A program made the translations under genes and the position numbers. The notes beneath the pieces were generated by a model. The model ran no database searches. It was given only the letters and a program-made list of their open reading frames with translations, and was not told the origin of the DNA. Shown here one piece after another: positions 18,778-27,396 of a stretch of 64,000 bases of DNA; position 1 is the first letter of the stretch, and every line of letters begins with the position of its first letter. Source of the DNA: Saccharolobus shibatae B12. GTDB lineage: Archaea > Thermoproteota > Thermoprotei_A > Sulfolobales > Sulfolobaceae. The DNA is taken from the NCBI RefSeq assembly GCF_019175345.1, contig NZ_CP077717.1:968001-1032000 (forward strand). The letters are read 5' to 3'.

Positions 18778-19192
18778 CTATACCTCTTTTTTGCCTTGCT
18801 ACTTTTTTAACCTTCTCTACTATTTCTTTAAGACTACTTCCAGGTAGAAATACTTCATCCACTCCCATATCTTTCAATTTTTTAATATCCTCTGGAGGAA
18901 TTACTCCTCCCACTATTAGTCCTACATCATTTAACCCATTTTGCCTCATTATCTCTATTACTTTTGGTATTAACTCCAAATGAGCTCCACTTAATATACT
19001 AATTCCTATGACATCTGCGTCCTCTTGTAATGCAGCTTTTACTATCTGTTCTGGAGTTTGTCTTAATCCAGTATATACTACCTCCATTCCCGCATCTTTT
19101 AGCGCCCTTGCAACCACTTTTGCTCCTCTATCGTGGCCATCTAAACCTAATTTTGCTACGATCACCTTAATTCTTTTTGTCGTAATCATCAT
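18767..19192 (-). CDS. mcmA2: Methylmalonyl-CoA mutase, B12-binding subunit
   Basis: Stand-alone cobalamin-binding domain of 141 residues, the small subunit of the archaeal mutase that interconverts methylmalonyl-CoA and succinyl-CoA. [14 protein letters not shown] carries the cobalt-ligand His (residue 20); [13 protein letters not shown] and [13 protein letters not shown] are the other B12-fold motifs. In Sulfolobales the mutase works in the 3-hydroxypropionate/4-hydroxybutyrate cycle. The catalytic large subunit is not in this window. ATG codons lie at 19192 and 19189; a GTTTAAACG TATA-like element lies near 19211-19219. Confidence 0.93.
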   Translation of the reverse strand: MMITTKRIKVIVAKLGLDGHDRGAKVVARALKDAGMEVVYTGLRQTPEQIVKAALQEDADVIGISILSGAHLELIPKVIEIMRQNGLNDVGLIVGGVIPPEDIKKLKDMGVDEVFLPGSSLKEIVEKVKKVARQKRGIDVE

Positions 19193-19303
19193 TATTACTA
19201 ATACTTAAAACGTTTAAACTTTTTGCTTGTTGTTTTGTCAAACCTAGAGGTCGATAAATATGGGTAAAAGTTTAATAATGTCAGCTTGTTAATCATTCAT
19301 CAT

Positions 19304-19591
19304 ATGTTTAAGATGTGGTATCTTCATATCTCTATTGCAATAATTGCACTGATTCTATCCAGCCTAGTAGTGTTGGAATTTGTAAGGATGAGAAAAGAAT
19401 TTAGAGGGAAGTTAACTACAGTTTTAGTATTACTTGGTAGCTTCTTAATTGCTCAATTTGGATCCTTTCTCCTAGACTTCATTATATGGTCTAATGATAA
19501 GAATCCTATCTATATTTATCCATCTTTGATAACTGTTTCTCTCTCCTTTATTACTATACTTTTATTCTATTATTACATTACAAAGATTTGA
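19304..19591 (+). CDS. Small three-TM membrane protein
   Basis: Product of 95 residues with three hydrophobic segments. ATG 19304 is chosen over the in-frame TTG at 19286, because a GTTTAATAAT TATA-like element at about 19270-19279 would place the transcript start near the ATG. No known family is recognised. The 3' end overlaps the membrane winged-helix regulator gene by 14 bases; the two are convergent neighbours. Confidence 0.55.
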   Translation: MFKMWYLHISIAIIALILSSLVVLEFVRMRKEFRGKLTTVLVLLGSFLIAQFGSFLLDFIIWSNDKNPIYIYPSLITVSLSFITILLFYYYITKI

Positions 19592-19985
19592 GCTTTTTAT
19601 ATTTTCTAGTTACATCGTAAACTGAAATCACGGTTATTATGAAAACTACTACTAACGAAAATATATCAGCTGAAAATGGATGACTTATAATAAGATATAT
19701 TAGAATTACAAGTGAGGAGACTAGAAAAGAAGTAAGAAAGATCGATCTCGGGACAATTGCACTTCTAAACCTTACGTAATCTTCTAATATCACTTTAGTA
19801 ACTATATATCCCTCATCAACTTCCTTAACGAGGCCATCTTCAATTAGTTTCTTAATGTGATAACTTACGATGGATGGAGAACTTAAATTAAGATCCTTTT
19901 GTATTTTCCTAATTCCAACCGGTCTTTTCTGCCTAAGAAGGTAGATGTATATTTTCCTAGCAGTCCCTGTCAACTCCTCTTCCAT
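19578..19985 (-). CDS. Membrane-anchored winged-helix regulator
   Basis: One-component regulator of 135 residues. The N-terminal winged helix (about 5-70) has GTARKIYIYLLRQKRPVGIR, then LNLSSPSIVSYHIKKLIEDGLV as helix-turn-helix and wing. Two C-terminal TM segments follow (about 82-100 and 107-125) with a positively charged tail. This architecture, wHTH plus two TM helices, is the one described for ArnR-type archaellum activators of Sulfolobales; orthology cannot be settled here, and the gene is 42 kb from arlB. It probably senses a membrane or external signal. Confidence 0.7.
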   Translation of the reverse strand: MEEELTGTARKIYIYLLRQKRPVGIRKIQKDLNLSSPSIVSYHIKKLIEDGLVKEVDEGYIVTKVILEDYVRFRSAIVPRSIFLTSFLVSSLVILIYLIISHPFSADIFSLVVVFIITVISVYDVTRKYKKLKSL

Positions 19986-20211
19986 TAACTACTTATAGTT
20001 TAACGTTACAAATAAGGTTTTCTATCTAAAAAATCTAGTTTCTCCTCATTCTAAATGTATTCTTCAGTTTATTCAAATAAAGAAATTGAAAGTTCTCATA
20101 ACTTGATAAGTTCTAGGAAAGCTTACTAGAGTAGGGAATGTTCTTATCTTTTTTAATAATATTATAGTTGTAGCGAATAGATATATATACCATGTGAATA
20201 TCGTAGTTATT

Positions 20212-20733
20212 GTGAAACAGTACTTAATGATTATCGCTGGCGTATTGGTCAGCTTAGCTATTGCGTCTTTAGTAGTTTATGTCTCTCATATGTTTATAAC
20301 ATATAGTATAAAAAAGCCTAACATTGTTGAACGACAATCTGGCTATGCCCCACAAATGTATGAGTTAACTGTCAATGCAAGACCAGCAAATGGGAGTTAT
20401 ATAAACTCCTACCTTATTTATTCCCCTCTCCAATCTTCTTTGGTAATTAACAAGGATCCAGTATTCCATGTTTATCCAAGTATAATTGATTTGAATTCAT
20501 TCAATAACTCAGCTATAATAACTATTTATTACTCAGCTCACGATAGAGTGAACATAGCTGTAACCCAGCAAATTTTTAATGTTAGTGTGATTAATACAAC
20601 AGTTATTGATGATCAAATTGTAGCTACTCAAGTAGAAATTACATTCTTTAACGCATCTCCGAATACGATCTATTTGATTCCAATATGGAATCAGTATAAT
20701 GTTACGTACTATGTTCTAATATATTATGAGTAG
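20212..20733 (+). CDS. Signal-anchored extracytoplasmic protein
   Basis: About 173 residues starting with KQYLMIIAGVLVSLAIASLVVYV, a single N-terminal TM anchor, then an extracytoplasmic domain rich in Asn sequons (FNNSA, FNVSV, INTTV, FFNAS, YNVTY). The start is GTG 20212, since a GATATATATACC TATA box (about 20179-20190) lies about 27 bases upstream; an in-frame GTG at 20194 lies too close to it. Function not recognised. A C/D box sRNA candidate begins just beyond the stop on the other strand. Confidence 0.55.
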   Translation: MKQYLMIIAGVLVSLAIASLVVYVSHMFITYSIKKPNIVERQSGYAPQMYELTVNARPANGSYINSYLIYSPLQSSLVINKDPVFHVYPSIIDLNSFNNSAIITIYYSAHDRVNIAVTQQIFNVSVINTTVIDDQIVATQVEITFFNASPNTIYLIPIWNQYNVTYYVLIYYE

Positions 20734-20790
20734 GTCAGTCTATCGACCCTTCTTCACTAGTCTAGACGATGTAGGCATCATCATGTGCCC
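20731..20790 (-). ncRNA. C/D box sRNA (2'-O-methylation guide)
   Basis: Read on the minus strand: C box ATGATGA (20784-20778), 12 nt, a degenerate D' CTAG (20765-20762), 4-nt spacer, C' box GTGAAGA (20757-20751), 12-nt guide, D box CTGA (20738-20735). The 12/4/12 spacing matches archaeal dual-guide sRNAs. A GTTATAAAA TATA element at about 20813-20822 lies the expected distance upstream. The weak D' suggests the D guide is the functional one. Targets were not determined. Confidence 0.75.
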
Positions 20791-20853
20791 CGTTCGGCTG
20801 AGAGCCTTCACTCGTTTTATAACTTCTCGTCGGGCCCAGATAGAGAACGGGGC
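20787..20853. repeat. Inverted repeat GCCCCGTTC / GAACGGGGC
   Basis: GCCCCGTTC at 20787-20795 is the exact reverse complement of 20845-20853. It spans the sRNA promoter and the 3' end of the neighbouring membrane-protein gene, and could fold in transcripts of either strand. Confidence 0.5.
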
Positions 20854-21293
20854 CTTCTCAATCTTTTATATAGTCTATACAAGAATATAACAATTACTAT
20901 CTGACCTATATCCAGTTGTAATGTGGTAGCATGATTATAACCTATTTCAATAAGAAAAGGTAGTATTTGTATTTGTGGCCTCCATACATACCATATGAGG
21001 TAATAATTAAGATAATTTAAAAATGCAAAACTTATAGCAGATGCGTCAATGATCACATTGTAATAATCGTTTTTATAACTTGAAACTAATAAAATAGATA
21101 TTATAAACATAATCAGTGCTATAAATGCAGAAAATGATACTCCTACTGGAATTGTGAGATTATATGTTACTCCACTACTTGCCCTATATACAAGTGGTTC
21201 ATCTATTGGAACTAAGGGAGCCATGGAAAGTAGTATAATTGTTAATATTATTGATCCCACTAATACCCAAACATAATACTCAGAATCTTTCAT
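20817..21293 (-). CDS. Four-TM membrane protein of unknown function
   Basis: A 158-residue protein with about four TM helices (near 10-28, 48-68, 75-95, 118-138), a short external loop after the first helix, and a basic cytoplasmic tail (RLYKRLRRPRS). No family motif is recognised. The C-terminal codons lie in the GC-rich inverted repeat and overlie the TATA element proposed for the downstream sRNA. ATG 21293; the gene is divergent from that at 21383. Confidence 0.55.
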   Translation of the reverse strand: MKDSEYYVWVLVGSIILTIILLSMAPLVPIDEPLVYRASSGVTYNLTIPVGVSFSAFIALIMFIISILLVSSYKNDYYNVIIDASAISFAFLNYLNYYLIWYVWRPQIQILPFLIEIGYNHATTLQLDIGQIVIVIFLYRLYKRLRRPRSLSGPDEKL

Positions 21294-21382
21294 AAGCGAT
21301 AATGGGTATATAATAAATTATAACTTTATTCCTCAGCATTAAGCGTATCTATATAAAATCCTTTAGCAAGTTATTTCATGTA

Positions 21383-21688
21383 ATGTCTACTACAAAAAAA
21401 TTCTATGAACTTCAAGATTTAATTTTAGCTAAGGTGTCTTTAGAAAAGGTGAAATTACATATTGAAGAGAGAAAGGATAGAACCATATTCAAATGGGTTA
21501 GGAAGGAACTAACGGGGTTCTTCAGAAAATTTTCTAATATGGAAAGTTTTAGAGATTTGGTAAATAATATCAATAAGGGTTTAGAGGAGGAAAATTATGA
21601 GTTAATACTTGAAAACGTAAAAAGATCATTGGATATTATATCGGATGAAATTGAAAAATATTATCAAGATTTACAGAAAATGCAATAG
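21383..21688 (+). CDS. Small helical hypothetical protein
   Basis: A soluble 101-residue, charged, probably all-helical protein (LEKVKLHIEERKDRTIFKWVRKEL). A strong TATA element (CTATATAAAATC, about 21350-21361) lies 26 bases before the ATG, so leaderless expression is likely and the gene is probably real. Function not recognised. Its last 18 bases overlap the TauE-type gene on the other strand. Confidence 0.55.
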   Translation: MSTTKKFYELQDLILAKVSLEKVKLHIEERKDRTIFKWVRKELTGFFRKFSNMESFRDLVNNINKGLEEENYELILENVKRSLDIISDEIEKYYQDLQKMQ

Positions 21689-22552
21689 ATCTACTACTCC
21701 TACTCTATTTACGTACATAGTATATATAGCAACAAGAATAATAATTATTGCAAATAACTTTCTTAAAGTTTGTCTTGGCATTCTCGATGCAATCGTGGAG
21801 CCAGCATATCCACCTGCTACTCCTCCTACTAAGTATAATAGGCTTATTAATATATCAACATACCCATACACCGCGTATGTAATGGCTGCTGCAACGCCAA
21901 ATGTACCTACTGCAATAAGTGATGTACCTACAGCCCTAAGCATATCTAACCCAGTACTAAATAGCAAACCTGGGACTACTAGAAACCCTCCTCCTATCCC
22001 GAAATAGCCTGATGCGAATCCTACTAGAAATCCCGCTGGGATCACTTTATCTATTTTTATCCTTTCACGCAGAGTTAGTTTATGAGAGTTATTGCTTAAT
22101 ATACTTTGATTAGGATTGCATTTAGATTTCCACATTCTGATTGCCACCGCTATCATTAGAAAGCCGAAGAGAAATAGTATTAGTGCACCTGACATTAAAT
22201 GACTTAAATAAGCCCCTATTATATCCCCTATTATCCCTGGAATTGTGAATATTATTCCCTCTGATACCCTAACGTTTCCTCTCTTGAAGTGCATATAGGA
22301 ATTAATATATGCATTAATACCAACAGCAAGTGCAGTAGTTCCTAAAGTAAGATGTGTTATGTAATTGTATTCTGGCGTCCCTGGTGCAATTCCATTTGCT
22401 AGCCCAACAAAATACAATAGAAGCGGAATTGCAAGGATTGAACCTCCTCCCCCAATAAGACCAAGACTGAATCCTACTAATATTCCAGAAATAATAGAGA
22501 GTACGTATTGCAATGGTGTCACGGTTATTTGAAATGATGGGTCTTGAAACAT
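21671..22552 (-). CDS. TauE/SafE-family sulfite/organosulfur exporter
   Basis: Polytopic protein of 293 residues with about eight TM segments in two related halves. The first half has GFSLGLIGGGGSILAIPLLLY, the second GFASGYFGIGGGFLVVPGLL, the glycine-rich repeats that define the TauE/SafE (DUF81) family. Members export sulfite, sulfoacetate or related anions, sensible for a sulfur-metabolising acidophile; the substrate here is not known. It is followed 3' by the small helical gene on the other strand. A 204-base gap separates it from the DtxR-type gene. Confidence 0.85.
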   Translation of the reverse strand: MFQDPSFQITVTPLQYVLSIISGILVGFSLGLIGGGGSILAIPLLLYFVGLANGIAPGTPEYNYITHLTLGTTALAVGINAYINSYMHFKRGNVRVSEGIIFTIPGIIGDIIGAYLSHLMSGALILFLFGFLMIAVAIRMWKSKCNPNQSILSNNSHKLTLRERIKIDKVIPAGFLVGFASGYFGIGGGFLVVPGLLFSTGLDMLRAVGTSLIAVGTFGVAAAITYAVYGYVDILISLLYLVGGVAGGYAGSTIASRMPRQTLRKLFAIIIILVAIYTMYVNRVGVVDLLHFL

Positions 22553-22756
22553 AATAACTTAATCTAGTTTTAACTTTAAAAAGTTTATGATTATGTAAAA
22601 CTTTGTTAGTACTTTTAAAGCAAACATAGTTAAATTTGTTAAGGTTTATTTGGAATGAATGATTTTTAACTCTATATTTATGCGTAAGTCACAAATAGCT
22701 AACTTGATGTGTTGAGTTTAATGTTTATTATTAAATTCTTGTTTAAATTTACGAAA

Positions 22757-23155
22757 TCAGAGTGGGATCTCCAATCCGTGTGGACAGTAAGATGGCCTTC
22801 CCAAGTAATTATATAATTTATCAATGATTTCTTCAGGGACAAGATAGTCAAACTGTTTGGAATATTCACAAGCTGTTTGCTTATCTATTCCAATATTAAC
22901 TAGTAGTATCTCTATAACTCTATGAGCCTTTATTAGGTAATTTATACTTCTTGTTCCATTATTGGTAATCCATACTCCATCTTCTTTCTTTTCTACTAAA
23001 CCTTTCTCTTCTAAATGGGATACTTCCTCAAAAACGCTTGATGGGGCTATTTTTAGATCTTTCGCAATCCTATTTATCTTGGCCCCCTCCCCATCGTCAT
23101 TATACCTCTTTATGGTAAGCAAGTATGAGAATTCTCTTCGTGATAAGTTAGACAT
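22757..23155 (-). CDS. DtxR/MntR-family metal-dependent regulator
   Basis: Winged-helix regulator of about 132 residues. SRREFSYLLTIKRY, IAKDLKIAPSSVFEEVSHLEEKGLV and YLIKAHRVIEILLVN match the DNA-binding and dimerisation parts of the DtxR family; the C-terminal RPSYCPHGLEIP carries the conserved CPHG metal-ligand motif. It lacks the SH3-like third domain, as in MntR-type proteins. ATG 23155 is preferred, since the shared TATA region is about 28 bases upstream; a TTG at 23173 is the alternative. Divergent from the aldolase-like gene, which it may regulate. Confidence 0.82.
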   Translation of the reverse strand: MSNLSRREFSYLLTIKRYNDDGEGAKINRIAKDLKIAPSSVFEEVSHLEEKGLVEKKEDGVWITNNGTRSINYLIKAHRVIEILLVNIGIDKQTACEYSKQFDYLVPEEIIDKLYNYLGRPSYCPHGLEIPL

Positions 23156-23177
23156 CTGTGAAACAACTCTCAATAAA

Positions 23178-23201
23178 AATAAATAAAGTTTTGTTTTAAA
23201 T
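23178..23201. promoter_or_regulatory. Shared divergent promoter, DtxR-type and aldolase-like genes
   Basis: One A/T-rich core (AAATAAAG / CTTTATTT around 23181-23192) sits about 26 bases from both the ATG at 23155 on the minus strand and the GTG at 23211 on the plus strand. Both transcripts would be leaderless or nearly so, and binding on one side should interfere with the other. Confidence 0.5.
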
Positions 23202-23210
23202 CATATAGTC

Positions 23211-24080
23211 GTGAAAGACAATATTTCCGCTCTTATTACACCCTTTGATGATAAAGAGAATATAAATGTCGAAGCATTACAGCAATTGTTGGATTTTTTA
23301 ACTAGAAATGGGATTAAGGACTTTTGGGTTCTTGGAACTAGTGGAGAGTTTAATATGCTTTCTCAAGATGAGAGAATATTAATCGTCAGTAAAATACGTG
23401 AAATTATAAAAGGCAAAATATACGCTGGTATTAATGAGAATTCACTCAAAAATAGTCTAATATTGGCTAAAAAATACTATGATATTGGTGTTGATTATAT
23501 TTTTTCAGTCCCACCTATTTATCATAAACCTTCAGAAAAAGGGTTAGTAACCTATTTCAACGAGTTACGTAACACGATAGATTTACCATTGTTCTTGTAC
23601 AACATACCCTCATTTACTGGGTATAATGTTCCTCTTCGTATAGTTGAGAAACTAGCGGAAGAGGAAGTATTAGATGGTATGAAATACTCAACCACAGATT
23701 TCGTCTCTTTCCTAAAGTATTTAAAGGGATTAAAAAGTGTAAATAAGAACTTTAAGGTATTCATTGGAGAGGATAGGATGATCCTTTCTGCTCTTATCTA
23801 TGACGCAGATGGTGCAGTTTCTGGGATCTCTAATTTAGTTCCAGAATTGGTTACTAATTTATACTTGGAATTTGATAGAGGTAATATTCAAAAGGCTATA
23901 GAGATTCAAAGAATGGTGAATAAATTAGTAGATGTAGTAAGCTTAGGCGATTATCCAAGCGGGATTAAGATAGGTTTAAGGTATAGGGGGATTAACGTCG
24001 GCAGTGTTAGGAAACCGTTAATGGAGGACAGTAGGGCTGAAGGGGAAATATATAATGTACTAAAAGAAATAGGTATATAG
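23211..24080 (+). CDS. DHDPS/KdgA-family class I aldolase
   Basis: TIM-barrel aldolase of the dihydrodipicolinate synthase/N-acetylneuraminate lyase/KDG aldolase family, 289 residues. Visible active-site elements are GTSGEF (carboxylate binding), FLYNIPSFTGYNV with Tyr130, and LDGMKYSTTDF with the Schiff-base Lys158. It resembles the 2-keto-3-deoxygluconate aldolases of Sulfolobus more than DapA, but it is not in a sugar-degradation cluster, so the substrate is open. GTG 23211, leaderless. The neighbouring DtxR-type gene shares its promoter. Confidence 0.82.
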   Translation: MKDNISALITPFDDKENINVEALQQLLDFLTRNGIKDFWVLGTSGEFNMLSQDERILIVSKIREIIKGKIYAGINENSLKNSLILAKKYYDIGVDYIFSVPPIYHKPSEKGLVTYFNELRNTIDLPLFLYNIPSFTGYNVPLRIVEKLAEEEVLDGMKYSTTDFVSFLKYLKGLKSVNKNFKVFIGEDRMILSALIYDADGAVSGISNLVPELVTNLYLEFDRGNIQKAIEIQRMVNKLVDVVSLGDYPSGIKIGLRYRGINVGSVRKPLMEDSRAEGEIYNVLKEIGI

Positions 24081-24140
24081 GGATGATGAAGGTCGATGGG
24101 AAATACTGGATAATGAAGAGAATTATCCCCGGCTGAGAAT
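24080..24140 (+). ncRNA. C/D box sRNA candidate
   Basis: C box ATGATGA (24083-24089), 16 nt, D'-like CTGG (24106-24109), 3-nt spacer, C' box ATGAAGA (24113-24119), 13-nt guide ending CCCCGG, D box CTGA (24133-24136). It fills the 61-base gap between the aldolase-like gene and udg. A TATA-like ATATATAATG near 24046-24055, inside the end of the aldolase gene, could start it. The D' box is imperfect, so the D guide is the more credible. Targets unknown. Confidence 0.65.
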
Positions 24141-24141
24141 T

Positions 24142-24792
<651 letters not shown>

Positions 24793-25638
24793 AGGTATAG
24801 GTTTAGCCATAGCCAAACGTTTTTTAGAAGAGGGCGCGAAAGTAATTATTTCATCTCATGAAGAATCAAATCTAATAAAAGCCTACAATAAACTAAGGGA
24901 GATTTATGGTGACAATGTAAGTTATATAAAGGCAGATTTGACGAATCCACAAGAAGTTAAGTATCTCGTTCATGAAGGATATAGAAAACTTGGAGGCTTA
25001 GAGGTTTTAGCTTACGTTACCGGTAGTCCAAAACCTGGAAATTTATTCTCCTTAACAGATAGGGATTGGATAGATGCTTTTAACCTACTTTTACTCAGTG
25101 CAGTTATTGCAGTCAGAGAAGCTGGTCAGCTAATGCAAAGCGGAGGTAGGATAATTCTATCTACATCAACCACATTAAGGCAACCTATAGATAACCTCGA
25201 TTTATCAAATGTTGTGAGACTCTCATTAGCGGGCTTAATTAAGGTTGCGTCAAGGGAACTGGGACCTAAGGGAATTTTAGTAAATGGAATAATGCCTGGT
25301 TGGACAAAGACGGAAAGGCTGCTTCAGATTGTGAGAGATAGAGCGATGAGGGAGAGTAAAAGTGAAGAGGAAGTTCTTAAGGCGATTGTCGCTGATGTAC
25401 CTCTTGGTAGAGCAGGAGAACCAGAAGAGATTGCTAACATTGCAATATTTTTGGCATCCAATCTTGCTACTTATGTTAACGGTACCTTAATACCAGTAGA
25501 TGGAGGTAGCATAAAAGGAGTCTTTTAAGCGTTTTTGCAGATAATACTCCGTTTTTTCTCTCACAATAGATTAACGTTAAAGAAGCCTGCTAACGATTAT
25601 ATTTTATTCTGCTAAGTATTACCGTAGAGTGATCTGTA

Positions 25639-27126
25639 GTGAGGATTACTGAATTTTACGTGTCGAACTTTAGGAGTCTCAGTGAGGTGAATTTAAAGGA
25701 TCTAGGTGGGTTTAACATAGTCGTTGGCTATAACGGATATGGAAAAACTAATCTACTTTCATCCATCTTCTTATTTATTAAAAATTTGTCAGCAGGAATA
25801 GAAAAAAGGTCAGTAGAAGATAGGAATCAAGAGTTTATATTATTATGGCAAGGTTATGATGTTTCAAAACCTATTATGATAGGAGGAAAAGTGGAATTTT
25901 CGCCCGAAGAAGCAAATAAAATCGTAGGTAAAAATCAGAAGATAACATTAGAGATAGTAAATAAAATGAGGTATAATAATAAGTTTGTAGAATGGAATTT
26001 GGATACTCTTTATATAAACGGATCTCCTCCGGGAGAGGACGATTTGAAGGTTGCAAAGAAACTGGCTGAATACGCTTCACAAGCCATTGAGTATGTGCCT
26101 ATCTTCGATCAGGCGTACTTTGACGAAACGTTGAAGAGAATGACTGATATGAATAAGTCACCGATTAACTTAAGAAAGTACTGGTATGATTTCGTTAATT
26201 TGGTAGCTGCAACAATACCAGAAGTTAAAGGAATGGAATTTTGGGATGGAAGAAGATTGGTACTTAACGTATATAATTTGCCGATATATATAGATTTGGC
26301 TGCAAGTGGTTTCCAGAGAGTCATACTTATGTTATTTATAATCTGGCTCAGTGGAAATAAGATATTACTAATTGAAGAACCAGAGGTGAATATGCATCCA
26401 ACTCTTCAAGCTAAAATCATGAAATTAATTAAGAACTGGACAGATAATAACATATTACAGTCTTTCCTTACTACACATTCCCCATACATCGTGGAAATGC
26501 CAGCGGATAGTTATGTCGTTATGAGAAGAGTTAACGGAAATTCCACTGCGATAACAGTGAAACCAACAGCAGATTTAAGGGGTACTATAAGCTTGTTAAA
26601 TGCCAGTTTAAGTAGTATCTTGTTTAGTAGGATTATAATACTGACAAGTGAATTAGCAGAACCCTCTGTAATAGTGAATTGGTTAAAGAGGCTTAACATA
26701 AATGTGGAAGATAATGGTATATCTGTCTATAAAGTATCATCAGACTTAGAATTACAACATTGGCTCAAATTGAAAAATATGTTGAACCTGGACGTGATAT
26801 TCCTTGGATTATGTGACAAGCTTGATATGACCTTAAAGGATTATTGCGTTCCTTTAAGTCGTGAGGTGGAGAATTTTTATAGTAAACAAGCCCTATTAGA
26901 GGTCTTGAGAAGGCTTGGCATATATCCAGATGAGAAGGAAATAAGAGATTTAGGCAAAGAGGAAAACTTGAGATGGATTATAAATGTTTTGAGAAAAAGA
27001 GGTATAGAGTACGAGAAGCTTAGGATGTCTATAGGAGAGCTTATAACTAATGCTGACACGATTGAAATACCTAAGGAAATAGAGATATTAGCAAATAAAA
27101 TTAAATCCCTCCAAGCAACACTATAA
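25639..27126 (+). CDS. OLD-like AAA ATPase (ABC/SMC-type)
   Basis: A 495-residue ATPase. The N-terminal ABC-type domain has FNIVVGYNGYGKTNLLSS (Walker A), and KILLIEEPEVNMHPTLQAK (Walker B and D-loop) followed by FLTTHSPYIVEM, as in OLD-family and AAA_15/21 proteins. The C-terminal 180 residues are where OLD nucleases carry TOPRIM; here only IILTSELAEPSVIV and FLGLCDKLD remain of the acidic motifs, so nuclease activity is doubtful. Role unknown; OLD relatives act in DNA repair or phage defence. GTG 25639. Four bases separate it from the DUF131 gene. Confidence 0.7.
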   Translation: MRITEFYVSNFRSLSEVNLKDLGGFNIVVGYNGYGKTNLLSSIFLFIKNLSAGIEKRSVEDRNQEFILLWQGYDVSKPIMIGGKVEFSPEEANKIVGKNQKITLEIVNKMRYNNKFVEWNLDTLYINGSPPGEDDLKVAKKLAEYASQAIEYVPIFDQAYFDETLKRMTDMNKSPINLRKYWYDFVNLVAATIPEVKGMEFWDGRRLVLNVYNLPIYIDLAASGFQRVILMLFIIWLSGNKILLIEEPEVNMHPTLQAKIMKLIKNWTDNNILQSFLTTHSPYIVEMPADSYVVMRRVNGNSTAITVKPTADLRGTISLLNASLSSILFSRIIILTSELAEPSVIVNWLKRLNINVEDNGISVYKVSSDLELQHWLKLKNMLNLDVIFLGLCDKLDMTLKDYCVPLSREVENFYSKQALLEVLRRLGIYPDEKEIRDLGKEENLRWIINVLRKRGIEYEKLRMSIGELITNADTIEIPKEIEILANKIKSLQATL

Positions 27127-27129
27127 ATT

Positions 27130-27375
27130 ATGGATCTTAGTATCTTATTCGATATAGGCATTTTCCTTATATTTATAGGGATAATTCTTCTTTTCGTAGG
27201 TATGATACGTGAAGCTAGCAAATCATCTAATAGGGATCAAAAAACACAAGTTGGTGGGGTAATTTTTATTGGTCCGATACCGATAGTGTTTGGCTCATCA
27301 AAGGGTATAGCTAAATGGATGCTGATAGTCGCGGTAATATTGTTCATTCTAATGGTGATATTTTACATCTTGTAG
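27130..27375 (+). CDS. DUF131 two-TM membrane protein
   Basis: An 81-residue protein with N- and C-terminal TM helices and the central VGGVIFIGPIPIVFGSSK, the signature of archaeal DUF131 (TIGR00304) proteins, whose role is unknown. It directly follows the OLD-like ATPase gene and is probably in its operon. Confidence 0.75.
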   Translation: MDLSILFDIGIFLIFIGIILLFVGMIREASKSSNRDQKTQVGGVIFIGPIPIVFGSSKGIAKWMLIVAVILFILMVIFYIL

Positions 27376-27396
27376 CGTGATTATGATAAAAAATTA

